Shown: positions 17,413 to 22,629 of the stretch, one piece after another
How the letters are laid out: the number at the start of each line of letters is the position of its first letter
Numbering within the stretch: position 1 is the stretch's first letter
DNA from: CAINDI01 sp037127585
Lineage (GTDB): Bacteria; Verrucomicrobiota; Verrucomicrobiia; Palsa-1439
Length of the DNA: 22,629 nucleotides
Direction of reading: 5' to 3'
NCBI GenBank assembly: GCA_037127585.1
Contig: JBAXYB010000046.1
Coordinates: 1 to 22,629, forward strand
Position numbers and translations under genes: made by a program
Notes under the pieces: generated by a model
Seen by the model: the letters and a program-made list of their open reading frames with translations, nothing else
Told to the model about the DNA's origin: nothing
Database searches by the model: none

Positions 17413-18545
17413 CCGATTTGTTCTAACATTTTGCCGAGAACTTTTCGCGCATCAAACATTTCCGCCGCGACCGCCCGGGCCCCCGCCGAATGTTTGGCAT
17501 AGTCGGCATTGATGGCCGCAATCCCGGCCACTGCTTCGGCCATGGTCGCGAACGCGAACAGCCCAGTGCCCGTCGGATAATGCGCGCTCCACCCGGTATC
17601 CTGCAAGACGCAGGGCCGTCCGAGCGCGAGATAGCATGCGCTTCGGCAACTGAACCACCCGCTCCGCGCTTTGACGTAGCCTTCCTTCGCGACGCTCCAT
17701 TCGCCTTTGGAATTCGCGAGATAATCCCGGTACGTCCACGGATCCGGCAACGCTTTGTCCGGCTCGATGAGTTGCCACCCTTTGGAGAGGATCAACTCGG
17801 TCGGTCGCTGTTTACCTTGGCCAAGGCCCATCGCGATTTCGAACTTCTGCGCGGTGTGCTGGGGTAGGTCGAGGAACTTCCGGAACTCGAGATCCTTTTG
17901 CCCCCATGTCTCACCGGCGTATTCGCTCGGCTTGTATGAAACCCAATTCATCACCGTGGTGAAAACATCCCGGGGTGTTTCGGTGGCGCGCGGAAACCAA
18001 TCGAGCACGACCGGCTGACGCGTCGGCAACCACCGCAGTCCGCCTTTGGGCACGCGGCAATCCGGTGCGTTGATGTTTTCGGCAAACGTGAAATGAAAAT
18101 CGTGCGCGCCAATCCGGTCGATCACTTCTTGCATCCCGAGTGCCAGCCCAACTTGGGTGAACAGCGGGTCGGAATCGATAAAGATTTTCTGCGGGATCGC
18201 CCGGTATTCATCGCGCAGCCAGCCACAGCCGGACACATTCACAAAAACATCAGCGCCCCGACAAAAATCCGGGCTGGCCCCGTAGTATTTCCCATCGGCG
18301 CCGTTGCGGTAAACCCACCGGTCACCAAGCCCCAGCTTCTGCATCACGTCGCCGAGATACTGGACATTGTACGAGCAATCGGCGCTGATGGTGTTGTTGA
18401 TCGGATCGTAGGGCCAAGTCTCGGTGTCTTCGAGGTAGAACACGTCGTGGCCGAGTTGCCGGAAGCCTTCGACGTATTGGAGATAATCCCACGCGACACC
18501 GCCAAACGCGTATTGCCCGACTAAGCCCGTGACGATGATCCGCAT
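17409..18545 (-). CDS. GT-B-like glycosyltransferase
   Basis: A 378-residue protein. The frame extends upstream to 18647, but that part is the antisense of nothing and the sense of tRNA-Ser, so the start is ATG 18545 (MRIIVTGLVGQYAFGGVAWD). The N-terminus is a Rossmann strand and helix typical of GT-B enzymes (GFRQLGHDVFYLED). The C-terminal part has YVKARSGWFSCRSACYLALG, then RPCVLQDTGWSAHYPTG and a final helix, a pattern I recall from uncharacterised glycosyltransferases of Verrucomicrobiota and Planctomycetota. It heads a two-gene operon with the GT4 (ATGA overlap). The leader is only 18 bases from the tRNA CCA end and has no Shine-Dalgarno site. Confidence 0.8.
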   Translation of the reverse strand: MRIIVTGLVGQYAFGGVAWDYLQYVEGFRQLGHDVFYLEDTETWPYDPINNTISADCSYNVQYLGDVMQKLGLGDRWVYRNGADGKYYGASPDFCRGADVFVNVSGCGWLRDEYRAIPQKIFIDSDPLFTQVGLALGMQEVIDRIGAHDFHFTFAENINAPDCRVPKGGLRWLPTRQPVVLDWFPRATETPRDVFTTVMNWVSYKPSEYAGETWGQKDLEFRKFLDLPQHTAQKFEIAMGLGQGKQRPTELILSKGWQLIEPDKALPDPWTYRDYLANSKGEWSVAKEGYVKARSGWFSCRSACYLALGRPCVLQDTGWSAHYPTGTGLFAFATMAEAVAGIAAINADYAKHSAGARAVAAEMFDARKVLGKMLEQIG

Positions 18546-18563
18546 GATATTTGTGAATGAAAG

Positions 18564-18653
18564 TGGCGGAGGGGGTGGGATTCGAACCCACGAATGCCTT
18601 GCGACATTACTGGTTTTCGAGACCAGCCCGTTCAACCGCTCTGGCACCCCTCC
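18564..18653 (-). tRNA. tRNA-Ser (anticodon CGA)
   Basis: The minus strand reads GGAGGGG at the 5' end, pairing fully with CCCCTCC, then discriminator G and an encoded CCA (18564-18566). The anticodon stem is CTGGT/ACCAG around loop CTCGAAA, giving anticodon CGA for serine UCG codons. A long variable arm (class II) and T-arm GTGGG-TTCGAAT-CCCAC are present. Without CCA the gene is 18567-18653. Confidence 0.97.
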
Positions 18654-18670
18654 GTGCGCCGGCGCAGAGA

Positions 18671-18699
18671 TTCATACCCGCCGTCGCGCCAGTGGTCAA
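18671..18699 (-). promoter_or_regulatory. Sigma70-type promoter of tRNA-Ser
   Basis: On the minus strand, TTGACC (18699-18694), a 17-base spacer and TATGAA (18676-18671) place transcription start near 18664, about 11 bases before the tRNA 5' end. This is probably also the promoter of the two glycosyltransferase genes downstream, since no other promoter fits in the 18-base gap. Confidence 0.65.
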
Positions 18700-18782
18700 G
18701 TCAATGGCCGGTGCGACCGGAAGTGGTGGTCAGAATCAAGCCGGGTCGTGCGGGCTCGTTGTGAGCCGCGCGCTCCGAGCAA

Positions 18783-19022
18783 TTAGTATCGCCCCATGGG
18801 CGTCAATTGCTTACCCGCGACCAGCAGGGCTTGATGAATGTTCTGCAAGAGGCCTGGCGTAGACCGGTCGTACAGGATCTCCAATCGGAATTGGTGCGGA
18901 TCAACCCGGACTCGGTGAATCGAAGCCAGTTCCCGAATCATGGCGGCGGCTTCATTTAAATAATCCACCCCTGTATCTTTGTGGAGTGCGAGCGTCAGTA
19001 AGCGAATCTCAGTTGTTGTCAT
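18783..19022 (-). CDS. Small unknown protein with HMA-like fold pattern, putative Pho regulon member
   Basis: The frame runs from 19076, but ATG 19022 (MTTTEIRLLTLALHKDTG) is the better start (79 residues), because the extra 18 residues would be translated from the apparent control region. The predicted pattern is strand, helix, two strands, helix: EIRLLTLAL, YLNEAAAMIRELA, HRVRVDPHQFRLEILYD, GLLQNIHQALLVAG. This resembles the ferredoxin-like fold of heavy-metal-associated (HMA) domains, but the metal-binding CxxC is absent. I know no named family. It diverges from the porin-pst genes, and two PhoB-like half-sites lie 47 bases upstream (19069-19086). A weak hairpin without a T-run follows the stop (18753-18767). 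Confidence 0.6.
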   Translation of the reverse strand: MTTTEIRLLTLALHKDTGVDYLNEAAAMIRELASIHRVRVDPHQFRLEILYDRSTPGLLQNIHQALLVAGKQLTPMGRY

Positions 19023-19068
19023 AGCAACCTGACAGTGCAATCGGCAGACCACGAACGCGCGTCGGCCA

Positions 19069-19086
19069 GGTGACATATGTGTAACA
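19069..19086 (-). promoter_or_regulatory. Candidate Pho box upstream of the small divergent gene
   Basis: On the minus strand, TGTTACA-CATA-TGTCACC gives two 7-base half-sites with a 4-base gap, the period of 11 bases typical of PhoB boxes (consensus half-site CTGTCAT). It ends 46-47 bases before ATG 19022. Confidence 0.5.
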
Positions 19087-19364
19087 CTTTGCGGAGATGG
19101 GAAATCGCAGAGCCTGCTGCTGATCTCGGGGAAAAAGCATTACCGGAGAGCTGTCCCAACACTTCCAGCGTGGCAAAAATATATCACCCACCATCGGTCT
19201 CCGTCGGTCGTCAACATCCCGAAGCTTTTCGGTCAGTAAAAAACCGGTCAGCTTGAAGAAGTCGCGGCCCAGTAGAACGAGCGGCGCGCGCGATCAAGTG
19301 GGCAGCCGTCCTGGCCTAGCGGCAGTGTGTGCAAACGATTTGGGGCAGCTTGGCAACCCTTGTT

Positions 19365-19404
19365 CGTCACACAATCGTAACCTTCTCGCTCTTGTGTTGT
19401 CACA
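19365..19404 (+). promoter_or_regulatory. Candidate Pho box array upstream of the porin gene
   Basis: Half-sites CGTCACA (19365), CGTAACC (19376), a degenerate CGCTCTT (19387) and TGTCACA (19398) keep an exact 11-base phase. The first 17 bases (CGTCACACAATCGTAAC) match the site upstream of pstC at 15 of 17 positions. The array ends about 48 bases before the porin start codon. Confidence 0.65.
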
Positions 19405-19452
19405 TGCACTCAGCAGTCTGGCCGCATCAACCAATAAGGAGAAGCGACCTAA

Positions 19453-20814
19453 GTGAACCGACTCAAAACCATCGCCGTGTTGTCTGCCGCCCTACTGACC
19501 AGCAGCGCCGCGTTTGCCCAAAGTTCCGATGCCATTCTGGATTTGCTCATCAAGAAAGGTGTCATCAACCAACGCGAAGCGAACGATGTTCGCGAGCAAC
19601 TCGACCAGCAAACCCAACAAGCCGTCGAGATGTACAGCAAAGCCAAAGTTAGCAGTTGGCTCGATGCCTTGGTGTTCACGGGCGATCTGCGGCTCCGCTC
19701 GGAGTTTTTCAGTTTCGAGGATGACTTGAACAAGGCCGACCGCTTGCGCTGGCGCTATCGGATGCGGTTTGGTGTTGAAGCCCGGTATGCCGAGTGGGCA
19801 ACGGTCAACCTCCGGCTGGCCAGCGGCGATGGCGATCCGGTCAGCGTCAACCAAACCCTCACCGACACCTTCAAAAAGAAACCGATCAACATCGATGTCG
19901 CCTCCGTCACGCTTTCCCCGCCCGGTCAGGACTACATCAAAGTCATCGGTGGCAAGTTTGATATCCCGATCTGGCAGCCGATCATCGCATCGCCCATGGT
20001 CTATGACTACGACGTGACGACCGAGGGCGTCGCCGAACAATTCCAGTGGAAACTGGGCAGCGAACAACGCTACCGGCTCTTCGTCAATGCCGGACAGTAT
20101 TCCATCAAAGAATTCAGCAGCGACTCCGATGATGCGTATATGTTCGACCAACTCGCCGGCATCGAGGCCAAGCTGGGCGGCGACCTCAAAACTCCCCGCG
20201 TGAAAGTCACCGCGGCCGGTGGTTACTACTTCACGCAAAACCTGCGCAATGTGAAAGCCGGTGATTCACCCAACCTCGGCAACGCGTTGGTCGGCTCCAG
20301 CGCCTCCACCAACTATCCCGGTGACTTTCAAGTCGCCTACGCCCGCGCCGAAATCGCCTGGAACATTGCCGACAAACCGTTCCTCGGCACACCGGCCCTG
20401 CTCCGCGTCGCCGGCGAATTCGACGCCAACCTCGCCAACGCGTACAACGGACTTTCCCGCTCCCCTTCGAGCGTGACCTCCAACGATCTGAACCAGACGA
20501 CCGGCTATACCGCGCAGATCGCGTTCGGCGACTTCAAGAAGAAGGGCCAATGGGCGCTCGCCTACCAGTATAAATACCAGCAAGCCGACTCCACCTGGGA
20601 TGCCATCGCGGATTCCGACTGGGGCAACGGCGGCACCGACCGCAAAGGCCACATCGCGAAAGCCATCTACCTCCCGCAAGATTGGTGGCAGCTCACCTTC
20701 ACCGCGTTCATCACCGAGAAGATCAGCGACCGCCCCAATACCGGCCACAACACCGTCGGTCTTCAAGGCGAAGACGAACTCCGCGTCCAAATGGACACGA
20801 CGTTCAAATTCTAA
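19453..20814 (+). CDS. Putative outer-membrane porin of the phosphate locus
   Basis: A 453-residue protein with start GTG 19453, preceded by AAGGAG (19436-19441) 11 bases upstream. The signal peptide is MNRLKTIAVLSAALLTSSAAFA. Then comes a short helical segment typical of this porin group (AILDLLIKKGVINQREANDV, residues about 27-46), followed by a beta-barrel with alternating amphipathic strands (LRLRSEFFSF, RWRYRMRFGVEARYA) ending in the barrel signal TTFKF with C-terminal Phe. This matches the putative porin family (Porin_5-like). Its place directly before pstS, with a Pho-type control site, suggests it lets phosphate or phosphorylated compounds cross the outer membrane, as OprP/OprO do in Pseudomonas. 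That specificity is inferred. The stop is 19 bases before pstS. Confidence 0.85.
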   Translation: MNRLKTIAVLSAALLTSSAAFAQSSDAILDLLIKKGVINQREANDVREQLDQQTQQAVEMYSKAKVSSWLDALVFTGDLRLRSEFFSFEDDLNKADRLRWRYRMRFGVEARYAEWATVNLRLASGDGDPVSVNQTLTDTFKKKPINIDVASVTLSPPGQDYIKVIGGKFDIPIWQPIIASPMVYDYDVTTEGVAEQFQWKLGSEQRYRLFVNAGQYSIKEFSSDSDDAYMFDQLAGIEAKLGGDLKTPRVKVTAAGGYYFTQNLRNVKAGDSPNLGNALVGSSASTNYPGDFQVAYARAEIAWNIADKPFLGTPALLRVAGEFDANLANAYNGLSRSPSSVTSNDLNQTTGYTAQIAFGDFKKKGQWALAYQYKYQQADSTWDAIADSDWGNGGTDRKGHIAKAIYLPQDWWQLTFTAFITEKISDRPNTGHNTVGLQGEDELRVQMDTTFKF

Positions 20815-20833
20815 CCCAAAGGAAAACAACCCC

Positions 20834-21658
20834 ATGAAATACCTCCTCGCATTACTCCTCGTACCCGCCCTCGTGCGGGCCGACAACATCACCGTCAAAG
20901 GTTCCGACACCATGGTCATCCTCGGCCAGAAATGGGCCGAGGTTTACATGAAGACTCATGCCGGCACCACGGTTCAAGTCACCGGTGGCGGCTCCGGCAC
21001 CGGCATCGCCGCGTTGCTCAACGGCACCACCGACATCTGCAACTCCTCGCGCCCGATGAAGCCCGCCGAACAAGCCGACTTCGTCAAAAAGTTCGGCAAA
21101 CGCCCGCGCGAATACAAGACCTGCATGGACGGCCTCGCCGTCTACGTCAACGCCGGCAACCCGCTCAAGCAAATCAGCCTTCCCCAATTGGAAGGCATCT
21201 TCACCGGCAAGATCACCAACTGGAAAGACGTCGGCGGCCCGGACGCGCCGATCTCGCTCTACGGCCGCGAAAACTCCTCCGGCACCTATGAGTTCTTCAA
21301 AGAACACGTGCTCAATAAAAAGGACTTCGCCGCCGGCACCAAGACCATGCCCGGCACCGCGGCCGTCATTCAAGGCGTCGCCAAAGACAAACTCGGCATC
21401 GGCTACGGCGGCATTGCCTACGGCGAAGGCGTCAAACATCTCCTCGTCAGCAAGACCGACGGTGCCACCGCCCTTGAACCGTCGGAAGAAAACGTGTTAT
21501 CCGGCAAGTACCCGATCGCGCGGTACCTCTTCAACTATGTTGACCCGGCCAAGGATAAAGGTGCCGTCGCCGACTACATCACGTGGTGCACCAGCGACGA
21601 AGGCCAAGCGGTCGTCAAAGACATCGGCTACTATCCGCTGCCGAAAAACATGCGGTAA
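20834..21658 (+). CDS. pstS: Phosphate ABC transporter substrate-binding protein PstS
   Basis: A 274-residue periplasmic binding protein. The signal peptide is MKYLLALLLVPALVRA, then DNITVKGSDTM. Phosphate-binding loops typical of the PstS/PBP-like family are visible: GSDTM (about 25-29), GGGSGTGIAALLNG (about 54-67), SSRPM (about 75) and GRENSSGTYEFF (about 143-154). The C-terminus has ARYLFNYVDPAK and ends PLPKNMR. The length suits the shorter PstS type. It captures inorganic phosphate and delivers it to PstC/PstA. AAAGGA lies 11 bases before the ATG. It follows the porin in the same transcript and is closed by a strong terminator (21689-21729). Confidence 0.95.
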   Translation: MKYLLALLLVPALVRADNITVKGSDTMVILGQKWAEVYMKTHAGTTVQVTGGGSGTGIAALLNGTTDICNSSRPMKPAEQADFVKKFGKRPREYKTCMDGLAVYVNAGNPLKQISLPQLEGIFTGKITNWKDVGGPDAPISLYGRENSSGTYEFFKEHVLNKKDFAAGTKTMPGTAAVIQGVAKDKLGIGYGGIAYGEGVKHLLVSKTDGATALEPSEENVLSGKYPIARYLFNYVDPAKDKGAVADYITWCTSDEGQAVVKDIGYYPLPKNMR

Positions 21659-21688
21659 TTCCTCCTCAGCGGGCAGCCCCGCCCGTCC

Positions 21689-21729
21689 AAAACACCCGGC
21701 AATCCTCGATTGCCGGGTGTTTTTCTTTT
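21689..21729 (+). terminator. Intrinsic terminator after pstS
   Basis: A perfect 14-base stem (21691-21704 with 21708-21721), extendable to 16, closes a 3-base CTC loop and is followed by TTTTTCTTTT. The stem core is CACCCGGCAATC. It separates porin-pstS transcription from pstC. Confidence 0.93.
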
Positions 21730-21759
21730 GCCAAGATGGCGGCCCCAAGTTTGCCCGTA

Positions 21760-21788
21760 CGTCACACGGCCGTCACTCAATCGTCACA
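21760..21788 (+). promoter_or_regulatory. Candidate Pho box (three half-sites) upstream of pstC
   Basis: CGTCACA (21760), CGTCACT (21771) and CGTCACA (21782) are three near-perfect direct half-sites, each separated by 4 bases (11-base period), as in multi-unit PhoB boxes. It starts 31 bases after the terminator and ends about 21 bases before the proposed pstC start. Confidence 0.75.
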
Positions 21789-21809
21789 ATTCCCGCTGAT
21801 TCTGGCGGC

Positions 21810-22629
21810 TTGACTGAAACACCGCCAACGGAATCTGTTCCCACCACGCCTCAGCCCCGGCGCGCCCCGCGCCGGCGGTGGACGGAGTGGTTCATCGAAC
21901 GCGGCATCTTCCTCGTCTCGCTTTCGGCGATTCTGATGGTGTTTCTGATCTTCGCGTTTGTCGGCAAAGAAGCCTTGCCGGTGATTCTCAAGGAAACCAA
22001 CAACGCCAAAATCCGGGCCGCGAACGAAAGTCCGGCCGCGTTCCTGGGTCTGACCGAGGCCGAATACAAATCCTATGATGCCGAGACGATCAAGACGCTG
22101 GTGGAGTTGAAGAAGGAAGAACTTCAACACAACACCAGTCCCGACGCCCGCATCAACACGACCAGTTGGGGTTGGCTCCTCTATCCGCGCCAATGGACCG
22201 GCTACGACAAACCCGAATACATCTGGCAGCCCGTCAGTGAAATCCCCAAGTACAACTTCATCCCCCTGTTCATCGGCAGCCTCAAGGCCACGCTCGTGGC
22301 CCTGCTCTTCTCGGTCCCGCTCGGCGTCGGTGCCGCGATCTATGTTTCCCAACTCGCCAGCCCGAGAATGCGTGAAATCATCAAGCCCACCATCGAACTC
22401 CTCGCCGGCATCCCCTCGGTCGTCCTCGGTTTCTTTGCGCTCATCGTCCTCGCCAGCATCCTCCAAAGCCTTTTCCACTATCATTCCCGCCTCAACGCCT
22501 TCGTCGCCGGTATCGCGTTGGGTCTGGCGGTCATCCCGGTCGTGTTCACGATTGCAGAGGACGCGCTGACCAGTGTCCCGCGCGGCTACGGCCAAGCCGC
22601 GTTGGCGTTGGGGGCCGCGCCGTGGCAAG
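21810..22629 (+). CDS. pstC: Phosphate ABC transporter permease PstC, 3' partial
   Basis: The frame is open from TTG 21810 (MTETPPTESVPTTPQPRRAP) to the right edge; 273 codons are visible. A basic N-terminus precedes the first membrane helix (IFLVSLSAILMVFLIFAFVG, about 33-52). About 100 mostly polar residues follow, then the permease core: SLKATLVALLFSVPLGVGAA (about 158), ELLAGIPSVVLGFFAL and the EAA-type loop EDALTSVPRGYGQAALALGA, which contacts the ATPase PstB. This is the canonical PstC pattern; the loop after helix 1 is much longer than in Escherichia coli. The TTG start is the first start codon after the Pho box and lacks a Shine-Dalgarno site, so it is uncertain. pstA, pstB and phoU would be expected beyond the window. 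Confidence 0.92.
   Translation, partial: MTETPPTESVPTTPQPRRAPRRRWTEWFIERGIFLVSLSAILMVFLIFAFVGKEALPVILKETNNAKIRAANESPAAFLGLTEAEYKSYDAETIKTLVELKKEELQHNTSPDARINTTSWGWLLYPRQWTGYDKPEYIWQPVSEIPKYNFIPLFIGSLKATLVALLFSVPLGVGAAIYVSQLASPRMREIIKPTIELLAGIPSVVLGFFALIVLASILQSLFHYHSRLNAFVAGIALGLAVIPVVFTIAEDALTSVPRGYGQAALALGAAPWQ

Larger units (their letters stand above)
19023..19452. other. 430-base divergent control region
   Basis: No credible gene is present between the small minus-strand gene and the porin. The region holds a PhoB-like site on the minus strand (19069-19086), a longer one on the plus strand (19365-19404), and a 7-base direct repeat CGGTCAG at 19230 and 19245. The stretch 19090-19360 shows nothing else that I can identify. 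Confidence 0.6.

Noticed and set aside
18546..18647. N-terminal extension of the GT-B-like gene to 18647
   Set aside because: Those codons are tRNA-Ser sequence (the artefact peptide HSWVRIPPPPP); the Rossmann start at 18545 is the natural beginning.
18753..18767. Hairpin GGCTC-ACAAC-GAGCC after the small minus-strand gene
   Set aside because: The stem is only 5 base pairs and there is no T-run, so it is too weak to call a terminator.
18529..18862. Plus-strand small frames containing VGFEPT or GGIRTHE
   Set aside because: These are well-known false proteins translated from the antisense of tRNA-Ser.
19253..19456. Plus-strand frame of 67 codons before the porin
   Set aside because: It runs through the Pho-type site and the porin ribosome-binding site, with no coding character.
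21777..22628. Minus-strand open frame of 283 codons at the right edge
   Set aside because: It is the antisense of pstC, whose sense frame has unmistakable permease motifs.

Overview
The window looks like chromosomal DNA of a free-living Gram-negative bacterium, most likely from the Verrucomicrobiota (Pedosphaera/Limisphaerales-like). This placement is inferred from gene content: a type II pseudopilin-like protein with an exact H-X9-DG motif, a PEP-CTERM protein, a giant secreted protein built of Ig-like/MBG/YDG repeats with an autotransporter-type beta segment, GC-rich DNA with few clear Shine-Dalgarno sites, and an outer-membrane porin. No plasmid, phage, insertion sequence, integrase or CRISPR array is visible.

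Bases 1-8623 hold surface or secreted proteins. A giant repeat protein enters from the left edge already in frame and stops at 7883. At least 2,626 residues are visible. Its N-terminal part is a tandem array of 102-residue units, two of which are identical at the DNA level. A small PEP-CTERM protein with a recognisable sigma70-type promoter follows.

Bases 8691-13565 are mixed housekeeping and envelope genes: a secreted TPR-like protein (minus), an orphan H-X9-DG pseudopilin (plus), a TauE/SafE permease (minus), and a translationally coupled pair of secreted proteins of unknown function. The first of that pair carries several NGD-type beta repeats around a lectin-like domain. The second has an H-X9-DG-like tail without the pilin helix.

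Bases 13656-18653 form a glycan locus. A fusion of a glycoside-hydrolase TIM barrel with a family 2 glycosyltransferase and a membrane tail converges on two minus-strand glycosyltransferases. Those two overlap by ATGA and begin only 18 bases after a tRNA-Ser(CGA) gene, which has its own good promoter.

Bases 18783-22629 are a phosphate-acquisition locus: a porin, PstS and the start of PstC on the plus strand, with a small unknown protein diverging on the minus strand. Three sites with PhoB-box geometry (GTCAC-like half-sites repeated every 11 bases) lie upstream of the porin, of pstC and of the small divergent gene. A strong intrinsic terminator separates pstS from pstC. The likely logic is that PhoB-type control opens an outer-membrane porin, a periplasmic phosphate-binding protein and the inner-membrane transporter together. 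The small divergent protein is a candidate new member of that regulon. PstC runs off the right edge.
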